The notes beneath the pieces were generated by a model, which was given only the letters and a program-made list of their open reading frames with translations, searched no databases and was not told the DNA's origin. The translations under genes were made by a program, and so were the position numbers. Source: Azophilus sp963663395 (GTDB lineage: Bacteria > Pseudomonadota > Gammaproteobacteria > Pseudomonadales > Azotimanducaceae). Taken from it: a stretch of 64,000 nt of DNA. Shown piece by piece: positions 37,671 through 46,243 of the stretch. Within the stretch, counting starts at the first letter, position 1. Each line of letters opens with the position of its first letter. The stretch covers positions 5,022,001 through 5,086,000 of the forward strand of contig OY760226.1 of the NCBI GenBank assembly GCA_963663395.1, written 5' to 3'.

Positions 37671-39272
37671 TCACGCCTCCGCCAGACTCTTGAGATCGAT
37701 ACCTGCAGCAACTCGATCCCATTCATTCGTCCTCGGCAAGTCTCGCAACCTGGCTTTCTGCACACGCAGGGTATGAGTCTTCGGTAACTCATCGACGATC
37801 TCAAAGTACCTCGGCACCATGTAACGCGGCATCGTCCTGGCCGCAAACTCCACGATAACCTCAGGATCGATCTCGCAACCTTCAGCGGGCACCAGGAAAA
37901 CCTTGATCTCGTCCTCGACGCTGTCCGCCGGCACGGCAATTGCCGCGCTTTCAGCGACATGCTCGTGGGCAGAAATCTGCATCTCGACTTCGAAGGAAGA
38001 GATGTTCTCTCCGCTTCTACGGATGGCATCTTTACGCCTGTCTATGAAGTAATAGTTGCCGTTCTCATCCTGCCGGTGCACATCGCCTGTATGAAACCAG
38101 CCGTCCGCCCAGGCCTGCGCAGTCGCATCGGGACGATTCAGGTAACCCGCATTCATGGCATGAGGCGCCCTGGTGCGAACAAGCAGTTCGCCTTCCCTTC
38201 CCGGAGGAACATCCCGGCCATCTTCGTCCACAAGCCGTGCTTCGTAGTGCGGCCAACCCTCCCGCAACCTGCCGCAGCTTGCCGGTACATCAACCTTCCA
38301 GTTCAGGCTTGCGATCGGGATGCTCGTTTCCGTCATGTTGTAACCGGTGCCGGTCACCACCCCAAAGCGATGATTAAAGGATTCGATGTCCGGCAGAACG
38401 GGCGCCATCAGCACAAATTTCAAGGGATGCGAACTGTCATCAGACGCGGCGGGCCGACTCATCATGAAATGCGCCATGGCACCAAGCAGCATCGTAATGG
38501 AACAGGCATATCGATCAACATCCGCCCAGAACTCCTCTGTCTTGAAGCCGGGTCGCATCACGAATCGACCGCCAACCGACGCCATCAACAGTGGCTGGGT
38601 TCTGCCGGGAATATGATTGGCCGCACCGGTGTAGTAATAGACTTCGTCATCGCCGAACGAGGAGACATCGATTGACGCAGCCGTTGCATTCAATTGACCC
38701 CAGGTTATGAGAACCCCTTTCGATGGGCCCGTAGTTCCGGAGGTATAGACAACACAGGCGATGTCTTTCGGTTGCGGCAGAACAAAATCCGGGGTGGCAA
38801 CAGACCGGTTGATCAGATCATCGCGGCTGACGATTTCAAACGCCGATTCAGCTGCGGCTGTTGAAGACTGCATGATGACGACACGTTCAAGGTGCTCAAG
38901 GCGATCGCTGACGGCTTCGATATGTCGATGAAACTCTTCGGCAACGACAATCACCTTGGATCGACTGTCGTTCAGGGCATGCACCAGGGATTCACCACGA
39001 AGCAGTGGGCTGAGTGGCACTTCTACCGCTTGAATCAGCGCCGCGCCGATCCAGACATGCTGGCTGTCGAGGCAGTTCTCCATCATCGTGGCCACCATGT
39101 CGCCCGCATGCACCCTCGACCGCCGGAGCGCGTCCGCCCACTTGCATGCCAGGTCTCGTGACTGCGCGAAGGTCAGTTCATCGCCGTCAACCTCCTGCAT
39201 CCATGTTTTATCCGGTGTTTCCTCTGCGCGTCGAAACAGTGTATGCAGGTAGGTGTTTTCAGTATCGATCAT
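37671..39272 (-). CDS. AMP-dependent acyl-CoA ligase, CaiC-like
   Basis: A 533-aa adenylate-forming enzyme: YTSGTTGPSKGVL (P-loop), TGTGYNMTETS, HTGDVHRQDENG and IDRRKDAIRRSGENIS (hinge), with the C-terminal Lys in LRVQKARLRD. It resembles crotonobetaine/carnitine-CoA ligases, which act on small or zwitterionic acids, but the substrate here is unknown. Between two amidohydrolase genes in a likely operon. Confidence 0.88.
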   Translation of the reverse strand: MIDTENTYLHTLFRRAEETPDKTWMQEVDGDELTFAQSRDLACKWADALRRSRVHAGDMVATMMENCLDSQHVWIGAALIQAVEVPLSPLLRGESLVHALNDSRSKVIVVAEEFHRHIEAVSDRLEHLERVVIMQSSTAAAESAFEIVSRDDLINRSVATPDFVLPQPKDIACVVYTSGTTGPSKGVLITWGQLNATAASIDVSSFGDDEVYYYTGAANHIPGRTQPLLMASVGGRFVMRPGFKTEEFWADVDRYACSITMLLGAMAHFMMSRPAASDDSSHPLKFVLMAPVLPDIESFNHRFGVVTGTGYNMTETSIPIASLNWKVDVPASCGRLREGWPHYEARLVDEDGRDVPPGREGELLVRTRAPHAMNAGYLNRPDATAQAWADGWFHTGDVHRQDENGNYYFIDRRKDAIRRSGENISSFEVEMQISAHEHVAESAAIAVPADSVEDEIKVFLVPAEGCEIDPEVIVEFAARTMPRYMVPRYFEIVDELPKTHTLRVQKARLRDLPRTNEWDRVAAGIDLKSLAEA

Positions 39273-39308
39273 CCGCGCGGCGTGGTTCAGGATCGACTCA
39301 GCTTGGTG

Positions 39309-40436
39309 CTAGCTTGCAAGCCTGTGAGTGGGCGCCAGCGTTTCGCGATCTATGCCGTAAAGCTCAGCGACATTGCCCGAGAGTATCCCCTCAAGTTGCT
39401 CATCGCTAAGCCCCTCGGTCTGCTCGGTCAGTACATCTTGTGACCAGGGCCAGGTTGAATCACTGTGGGGGAAATCACTTGCCCACAACAACCGGCGCCA
39501 GTTCATCTGGTCGGCACTCCTGAACGCCACATAGTCATCCTGAAAGGTGGTATAGATGTGTTCACTGAAATATTCAGAGGGCATCTTTGACAATTCCACC
39601 CCTGGCGCCATCCAGTTGCGGTGACGTTCATAGCCATGATCCATGCGATACATATAGTGCGGTACCCAGCCTGCATCCGCTTCGACGCACACCACCCGGA
39701 GTTTTGGAAAACGTTCGAAAACGCCGCCAAAAATCATCGTGCCTATGATGTCCTGATTCTGGCGGATGATGCTGAGGAAACCGTTCAGGCGAGATCCGCG
39801 CAGGTTGGGGTCACGCGCGGGGACGATGTGAAAACTGAGCGGTAGACCGAGTTCTATGGCCGCTTCCCAGACGGGGTTGTATATTTCGGAATCGTAGTCT
39901 TCCTGGCCCGGTACGTTCGGCATCATCACGCCTCGCAGCCCGGCTGCCTTGATGGCATGCAGGTCTGCAACGCCCTCTTCGGGGGTACGCATCGCGGTTT
40001 GCCCGCAGCCAAGCAATCGATCCGGATGCGCGCCGCAGTACTCGGCAAGCCAGCGATTGTAGGCATCGAAACAGGCTTTCTTGTACTCAAAATCAGGGTG
40101 ATTGGTCACCACCATGCCGACAGTTGGATAGATCACCTCGGCAGACACTCCGTCGGTATCCTGATCCGCCATGCGTGCTTCAGGGTCCCAGCCACCTCGG
40201 TGGAGATCTTCGAATCTCGTACCCTTGAGGGTGAGTTCCTCCGGCTTTTTTCCGGCGGCTGCCACCAGGCCCATCGAGACCGTGCTTTTCATGCCATCGA
40301 TAACGTAGATGTCGCCACGCTCTCCCCCATCCACGATATGGGGAGCCTTGTCGCGCCACTCAGCGTCGATGTAGTCGAGGTAGGTATTGGGTGCCTCGGT
40401 AATATGCGAGTCAGCTGAGATAATCGGAAAAGTCAT
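39309..40436 (-). CDS. Amidohydrolase family (ACMSD-like) metal-dependent hydrolase/decarboxylase
   Basis: A 375-aa TIM-barrel protein: ISADSHITEAPNTY at the N-terminus replaces the usual HxH with DSH, then YNRWLAEYCG, GLPLSFHI (metal His), and LLWASDFPHSDSTWP (metal Asp). This family includes decarboxylases of aromatic acids and hydrolases. ATG 40436 is 5 nt after AGGAGG, which decides the start over 40469. It starts 36 bp upstream of the CaiC-like ligase gene in the same direction. Confidence 0.85.
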   Translation of the reverse strand: MTFPIISADSHITEAPNTYLDYIDAEWRDKAPHIVDGGERGDIYVIDGMKSTVSMGLVAAAGKKPEELTLKGTRFEDLHRGGWDPEARMADQDTDGVSAEVIYPTVGMVVTNHPDFEYKKACFDAYNRWLAEYCGAHPDRLLGCGQTAMRTPEEGVADLHAIKAAGLRGVMMPNVPGQEDYDSEIYNPVWEAAIELGLPLSFHIVPARDPNLRGSRLNGFLSIIRQNQDIIGTMIFGGVFERFPKLRVVCVEADAGWVPHYMYRMDHGYERHRNWMAPGVELSKMPSEYFSEHIYTTFQDDYVAFRSADQMNWRRLLWASDFPHSDSTWPWSQDVLTEQTEGLSDEQLEGILSGNVAELYGIDRETLAPTHRLAS

Positions 40437-40589
40437 GGGTCCTCCTTGGTTGGCCAAGAGCTCGGCCATGGGCCTCGACCTTTGATTGCAAAACTACCTC
40501 ATGCCACATTTTAACGCAAGGTTACAAATAGTGGGTTTTGAGCCATAGTTTCGACTCCGAAAGCTACACCTACGGTTACTGCCTGATCC

Positions 40590-43500
40590 TCACCAGGTAT
40601 CGATGTGCGGGCGTTTTTTGCCGGCGCGAGCTGGAACGCCGGCCGTCTCGAGCCCCATGGCCAGCCACTTGCGCGTCTCTGCAGGATCAATGACGTCGTC
40701 GACCTCCGCCATGGCAGCGCTTCTCAGGACGCTGCCGCGCTCGTAAATTGCTGCAACCTGTTCCTGGAAGAACTTTTCGCGCTCGTTCTCGTCATCAAAT
40801 GCGTCGAGTTCTTTAGCGAACGCCAACTCAACGTCGCCCTCAACACCCATGATGCCAAACTCACCGGTCGGCCAGGCGACAGAGAAAAACGACTCCTTGA
40901 AGCAGCCCCCGCCCATTGCCAGTGCACCAAGGCCATAGCACTTTCTCGTTATGACACTGAAGACCGGTACACTGATGTTGGCCCCCGTGACGAACATTCG
41001 ACCGAAGTGGCGCAGTTGGGCCGTTTCTTCTGCCTCCACGCCCACCATGAAGCCCGGTGTATCACACAGAAACAGCAATGGGATATCGTAAGCATCACAC
41101 AACTGAATAAATCGAGCAGCCTTGTTGGCGCCTTCGCTGTCGACAGCCCCGGAGAGATGCACGGGATTGTTGGCGACAATGCCGATTGGCTTACCTTCGA
41201 TGCGGGCGAGCGCCGTGATCATGCCAATGCCGTAGTTGGAGCGTAACTCGAGCACGGAATCCGTATCAGCCAGCAAGTCGACAAGCTTGCGGATATCGTA
41301 GACGCGCAATCGCTGCTCCGGAATTGCATGACGCAGTCTGCGCTGGTCAGCGCATTTCCAATCTTCGATGTCCCCCTGGAAGTAACTCAGGTAACGCTTG
41401 GCTACCGCTATGGCTTCAGCTTCGTCCTCAACCAGAATATCCACCGCGCCATTCCTGGTGAGCACGTTCATCGGGCCAATGTCTTCAGGGGCCACCTTGC
41501 CCAGACCACCGCTTTCGATCATTGGCGGTCCGCCCATGCCAATGTTTGAACCCCTGGTGCTGATGATCACATCACAGCAGGCCAACAGCGCTGCATTGCC
41601 CGCAAAACAGTAACCATTGTTGACGCCGATGAGGGGTGCAGTGCCGGACAGCCGAGCCAGATTCGAGAAGGTATGTGAGTCAGGCCAGCAGATGCTCAAA
41701 TCCGTATCGCCGGACCGGCCGCCACCGCCTTCAGCGAGCAGTACCAGGGGAATGGCGTGCTTTTCCGCCAGCAGAAAGAGTCGATCCTTTTTCTCATGCG
41801 CATGTATGCCCTGGGTGCCGGCCAGCACCATCCAGTCGTAGGACATGGCAATCACACGCGAATCGCGCGCGGGGAACAACCCTGAATTGACCCGACCAAT
41901 ACCGGCAATCAGACCATCGCTGGTGGTGTTCTCCATAAGATCTTCAAGCGTTCTGCGCTGGCTCTGGCCGGCAAGCGCCAGCGGGCCATATTCAACAAAC
42001 GTACCCTCATCAATCAGATCAGCCAGGTTTTCCCGGGCAGTGCGATACCCTCGCCCATGACGCTTGGCAACCTTGTCGGGTCGGTTTTCATCGAGACCAA
42101 AGCTGCGTCGGCGATACACCTCTGCAAGATCAGGCCTGATGAAAGCTGGGTCGAGTTCCGCTTGCGAAGATTGACCATCGCCTGCAACGTCATGTTCCAG
42201 GATGACAGCCAGCACAGCGCCTTCGAAAACCGTTTCTGCCGGCGAAACTCTAAGTTCATGCACTGTGCCGCTGACCGGTGATTCAATGACATGCTCCATC
42301 TTCATGGCGTCCATGATCATGACCGTCTGGCCCTGGGTCAGCCGGCTACCGACGTCGACTTCGATGGCTGTGATACCGCCCTGCATGGGGGCAAGGACGG
42401 GAACGCAGCCCGTAGGCAGCTGTTCGGCGCTCAATTCTGGTCCCGGTACAGCCTCCGCTACAGGCAGAATATCCGCACCAGGGGTTTTGACCATTTGCTC
42501 CATCAGCTCGGCGATGTGTGTTTCGACAAACCGGGTATCCACATCGTTTGCGATCACCTTTGGATGGCTTAACAGGCTCACAACGAATGCCTTGTTGGTC
42601 GGCACACTAACCCGCAATTCTGCCAGGCATCGATTGGCCCGGTTCAACAGGGCGGGCCAATCGTTTTCAGCGTGCCGCACGATGACTTTCGCCAATAGTG
42701 AATCGAATGCAGGCGACGTGACGTAGCCCGCGTAGCCATAGGTATCTACCCTGACATCGGGTCCGCTCGGTAGCTCAAAGACCTCGAGCTTGCCTCCGGC
42801 AGGTTTTGCACCGCCATCACTCTCCATGGTTTCCGTGTTGACCCGGAGTTGCACGGCGGTCCCCTTTGGCGCGTTCGGTTTCTCAAGCAAACCCAGTTGC
42901 TCCAGGCCTTGCCCGTCGGCGATCAACAACTGAGTGCGAACCAAGTCAACATCGGTCACCGTTTCGGTCACAGTGTGTTCGACCTGTAGACGCGGATTGA
43001 CCTCGATAAAGGCGAACGGCATTTGTTCGTTGGCCGGAGAAACCAGGAACTCAACCGTGCCCAGGTTGGAGTAACCAATGTGCTGGCCAAGATTGACGGC
43101 GGCATCAAGAATCTGCTCTCTCAAATCTTCGGCCAACGAGGGGCTTGGTGCTACTTCGATAAGCTTCTGGTGGCGGCGTTGCAGCGTGCATTCACGCTCC
43201 CAGAGGTGATTGACGTTGCCTTGCTCATCACCGACGATCTGCACTTCAATGTGCCGCGCGCCGACCAGGAAGTGTTCGGTGTACAGAGCATCGTTGCCAA
43301 AAGCGGCTTTGGCTTCAGAAGCGCAGCGCGCGTAGGCGTCTGCAACTTCATCAACTGCCGTGACAACCCGCATGCCGCGTCCGCCCCCACCAGCAACCGC
43401 CTTGATCAGCATGCCCTGGCCTTCGGGAAGCAATTCAAAAAAGGCAATCGCCTCCTCAAGACTGACAGCATGACTGCTACCCGCCGGAACGGGAATACCA

Positions 43501-43880
43501 CTGTCTATTGCTATCTGTCGCGCAGAAACCTTGTCTCCGAGCTGTTTCAACACATCGGGACTGGGGCCCACGAAGATGATTCCCGCAGACTGAAGGCGTT
43601 CGGCAAAATCAGCGTTCTCGGACAGGAAGCCATAACCGGGGTGAACCGCATCGCAGCCATGCTCGATGGCGATCTCGACGATGCGACCAATGTCCAGGTA
43701 GGCAGGCACGCCTCTGGCAGGAAGGGCTACGGCGTCATCTGTCCGGTAACGATGCAGACTGGCTGCATCGTCTTCAGAGTAGATGCTTAACGACGACAAC
43801 CCGAGATCTGACGCCGCCCGGGCGATTCGTACAGCAATCTCACCACGGTTGGCGATGAGCAGACTATTGATTTTTTTCAT
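40590..43880 (-). CDS. Single-chain acyl-CoA carboxylase (biotin carboxylase-BCCP-carboxyltransferase)
   Basis: A 1096-aa fusion. Residues 1-~450 are biotin carboxylase (IANRGEIAVRI, KAVAGGGGRGMR ATP loop, FIEVNPRLQVEHTVTE); ~500-570 the biotin carrier domain with the biotinyl Lys in MDAMKMEH; ~600-1090 the carboxyltransferase (LAEGGGGRSGD; ANNPVHLSGAVDSEGANKAARFIQLCD; GGGCFKESF). This order in one chain matches the single-chain long-chain acyl-CoA carboxylases. It would carboxylate an acyl-CoA made by the neighbouring ligases and dehydrogenases. Its product could feed the methylmalonyl-CoA genes at 0-4 kb, which is inference. Confidence 0.92.
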   Translation of the reverse strand: MKKINSLLIANRGEIAVRIARAASDLGLSSLSIYSEDDAASLHRYRTDDAVALPARGVPAYLDIGRIVEIAIEHGCDAVHPGYGFLSENADFAERLQSAGIIFVGPSPDVLKQLGDKVSARQIAIDSGIPVPAGSSHAVSLEEAIAFFELLPEGQGMLIKAVAGGGGRGMRVVTAVDEVADAYARCASEAKAAFGNDALYTEHFLVGARHIEVQIVGDEQGNVNHLWERECTLQRRHQKLIEVAPSPSLAEDLREQILDAAVNLGQHIGYSNLGTVEFLVSPANEQMPFAFIEVNPRLQVEHTVTETVTDVDLVRTQLLIADGQGLEQLGLLEKPNAPKGTAVQLRVNTETMESDGGAKPAGGKLEVFELPSGPDVRVDTYGYAGYVTSPAFDSLLAKVIVRHAENDWPALLNRANRCLAELRVSVPTNKAFVVSLLSHPKVIANDVDTRFVETHIAELMEQMVKTPGADILPVAEAVPGPELSAEQLPTGCVPVLAPMQGGITAIEVDVGSRLTQGQTVMIMDAMKMEHVIESPVSGTVHELRVSPAETVFEGAVLAVILEHDVAGDGQSSQAELDPAFIRPDLAEVYRRRSFGLDENRPDKVAKRHGRGYRTARENLADLIDEGTFVEYGPLALAGQSQRRTLEDLMENTTSDGLIAGIGRVNSGLFPARDSRVIAMSYDWMVLAGTQGIHAHEKKDRLFLLAEKHAIPLVLLAEGGGGRSGDTDLSICWPDSHTFSNLARLSGTAPLIGVNNGYCFAGNAALLACCDVIISTRGSNIGMGGPPMIESGGLGKVAPEDIGPMNVLTRNGAVDILVEDEAEAIAVAKRYLSYFQGDIEDWKCADQRRLRHAIPEQRLRVYDIRKLVDLLADTDSVLELRSNYGIGMITALARIEGKPIGIVANNPVHLSGAVDSEGANKAARFIQLCDAYDIPLLFLCDTPGFMVGVEAEETAQLRHFGRMFVTGANISVPVFSVITRKCYGLGALAMGGGCFKESFFSVAWPTGEFGIMGVEGDVELAFAKELDAFDDENEREKFFQEQVAAIYERGSVLRSAAMAEVDDVIDPAETRKWLAMGLETAGVPARAGKKRPHIDTW

Positions 43881-43906
43881 AGCCCGCTATGTTAGAACAA
43901 GCTATG

Positions 43907-45019
43907 TCACATCCCTACAGCGACTGCGGCCCGTTCCAGAGAGTCCTGAGTCTCACCCAGGGTCTGGCAGAACCCCTGCAGGCGGCGGATGAAAAGTTGC
44001 AGATCGTATTCCTTGGAATAGCCAATGGCGCCATGCACGCGAAATGCATCGTTGGCAAGACGCGCGAATTCCTCGTTGGCCAACGCCTTGGTTGAGGCGA
44101 TCTCTTCCGCTGCATTCTGGCCACCATCAAGGAGCCAGGCCGCTTCATGAACCAGAAGGCGGACCGTATCTGCATTGATACGCATATCTGCACACGGATG
44201 CGCCACCGCCTGAAATGCACCAATAGGCTGGCCAAACGCTTTGCGAACACTGACGTATTCTGTCGCCATGGTGATCAAGGCTTCGGATAAACCAATCGCC
44301 TCGGCAGTTGCCAGCAGTGTGCCTGTCTGCAATCCGTCGTGCAGCGCACCCAGCGCACCCTCACCACGGTGAACAATATTTTCATCACTGATCGGAACAT
44401 CGCCGAATGCAACCAAAAAAAGAGGCACGCCGATATTCGTATGGTGACGCGCGATGGTCACACCCGATGTTTGCGGATCGACGGCAAGGAGCGCCAATTC
44501 GCCATCCGGAAAGACCGCTGTCACCAGCAACGCATCAGCGACTGACGCAAATGGTACAAGTATTTTCTTACCCGATATGCGGTAGCCTCCCTCTTGTGTT
44601 GTTAGAGGCAAACGTACTGCATCCCACTCGTTGCGACCCCGGTCATCAATCAGTGCCGGGCAGATGATCTTCCCTGCTGCAATTTCATTGAGATATCGAT
44701 CGCGGTGCTCACTCTTGGGTGAGCGCTCGAGCATGGTTGCCGCCACACCCGAACTGACAACAAATGGCAGCGTTGCACCACCGCGACCTATCTCCTCGGC
44801 AAGTACGGTCATATCCAGAAGACTGCAGCCACCACCGAACTCCTCGGGTAGTGAAATGCCTGGCCAGCCAAGCTGGATGCCTTCATTCCAGATCGTGCGA
44901 GGAAATCCATCGGCTGAATCTTCAGCCTCACGAATCAGCTGAGGCGATAGCCGATCTTCCAGCATTCGCCGCGCGCTCTCCTGCAACTGGCTCTGGACAA
45001 AACTCGGATTGAAATCCAT
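43907..45019 (-). CDS. Acyl-CoA dehydrogenase family, smaller/partner subunit type
   Basis: A 370-aa flavoprotein: GWPGISLPEEFGGGC, PFVVSSGVAATML, YVSVRKAFGQPIGAFQAVAHP and the C-terminal HGAIGYSKEYDLQLFIRR. It is encoded 21 bp after a second acyl-CoA dehydrogenase. Such adjacent unlike pairs often form heterotetramers in steroid and terpenoid side-chain beta-oxidation, with only one subunit carrying the catalytic Glu; this chain lacks an obvious LEGER-type Glu and is the likely non-catalytic partner. Confidence 0.85.
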   Translation of the reverse strand: MDFNPSFVQSQLQESARRMLEDRLSPQLIREAEDSADGFPRTIWNEGIQLGWPGISLPEEFGGGCSLLDMTVLAEEIGRGGATLPFVVSSGVAATMLERSPKSEHRDRYLNEIAAGKIICPALIDDRGRNEWDAVRLPLTTQEGGYRISGKKILVPFASVADALLVTAVFPDGELALLAVDPQTSGVTIARHHTNIGVPLFLVAFGDVPISDENIVHRGEGALGALHDGLQTGTLLATAEAIGLSEALITMATEYVSVRKAFGQPIGAFQAVAHPCADMRINADTVRLLVHEAAWLLDGGQNAAEEIASTKALANEEFARLANDAFRVHGAIGYSKEYDLQLFIRRLQGFCQTLGETQDSLERAAVAVGM

Positions 45020-45040
45020 GCCTGATCCGTTCCTGCCCCG

Positions 45041-46219
45041 CTATGCGCGCGGCAGGCCCAGCCCACGCTGAGCGATGATGTTACGCTGGATTTCACTGGA
45101 GCCCGCGGCAATTTGCACAGGCAATGCACGTACCCACCACCGGTAGGCGCCATCACCGAGTGTCACCAGAGGATCATCTTCCATCAGGTGGCCTTTGAGA
45201 CCGGTGACTTCAAGAGCGAGTTGGGCTATCTGCATGGATATATCGCCGGCGAGCGTCTTGTAAATCGCTGAATCAACAAACGCTTTGTCAGGACCCGCGT
45301 GGTTTGACTCGACTTTATACATTAACAAACGCATTGCCCTGTTGATCGCACGCAGGCGTACCAGCTTGCTTCTGATATCGGTTCTTTCTGCCAGGCTGCG
45401 ACCTGAACTGTCCTGTGTTTCCTGCACGTGCTTCAGCAGTTCATCGAGTTGCAACTGAAACAGCCCCGCATAGCCAACGCCGGCTCGCTCGCCCTCCAAA
45501 GCTGACATGGCCACAGTCCAGCCCTGGTTCACGGGTCCGAGCAGCGCCTCGTAAGGCACCTCTGCGTCATCGAAAAACAACTCATGAAACTCTATCGGGC
45601 CGCCCAACGAGTCGATGGGACGCACCGTGATGCCTGGCGTTTTCATATCCACCAGGAACACTGATATACCCTTGTGCTTCGGCTCATCCGGATCTGTGCG
45701 CGCCATCAGAAAACAATAATCCGCATGGCGCGCGTAGCTGGTCCAGATCTTCTGGCCGTTGATCTTGAAGCCACTGCCCGTGTCTTCTGCCCGCGTCCTC
45801 AAACTCGCCAGATCCGAGCCGGCGTCCGGTTCGGAGAAACCCTGACACCACAGTACATTGCCTGCCGCTATGGGCTTAAGGTACTTCTCTTTCTGCTCAT
45901 CGGTGCCGAACCTCATGATGGCAGGGCCGATGTAGTTGAGATTCATGTACTGCGGCCCGCGAGGCTCACCGATACGCCACATCTCTTCACGGACAACATT
46001 CTGATGCCAGACATCTGCATCGCTGCCGCCATACTCCTTCGGCCAGGCCATGGTCAGCCAACCCTTGTCGGCCATTTTCTGGCAGAACTCGAGCGTAAAG
46101 GGGATGATTCGGTCGTCATCGACCCATGTATCGGTCCACCAGGGCGGCAGCTCCTCCTTCAGGAACTGCCGCAGTTCGGTGCGAAACGCCTCTGCATCTG
46201 CCGGATACTCGAAGTCCAT
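45041..46219 (-). CDS. Acyl-CoA dehydrogenase family, catalytic subunit type
   Basis: A 392-aa flavoprotein: GWLTMAWPKEYGGSD, WCQGFSEPDAGSDLASLRT (FAD/substrate loop), GQKIWTSYARHADY, and SALEGERAGVG, where the Glu is the likely catalytic base. The tail IQRNIIAQRGLGLPRA is typical. It introduces an alpha-beta double bond in an acyl-CoA. With the gene at 43907 it likely forms a two-subunit enzyme. 24 bp from the TonB receptor stop, so part of the same transcript. Confidence 0.9.
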   Translation of the reverse strand: MDFEYPADAEAFRTELRQFLKEELPPWWTDTWVDDDRIIPFTLEFCQKMADKGWLTMAWPKEYGGSDADVWHQNVVREEMWRIGEPRGPQYMNLNYIGPAIMRFGTDEQKEKYLKPIAAGNVLWCQGFSEPDAGSDLASLRTRAEDTGSGFKINGQKIWTSYARHADYCFLMARTDPDEPKHKGISVFLVDMKTPGITVRPIDSLGGPIEFHELFFDDAEVPYEALLGPVNQGWTVAMSALEGERAGVGYAGLFQLQLDELLKHVQETQDSSGRSLAERTDIRSKLVRLRAINRAMRLLMYKVESNHAGPDKAFVDSAIYKTLAGDISMQIAQLALEVTGLKGHLMEDDPLVTLGDGAYRWWVRALPVQIAAGSSEIQRNIIAQRGLGLPRA

Positions 46220-46243
46220 TACCCTAAACCCACCAGATTTGTC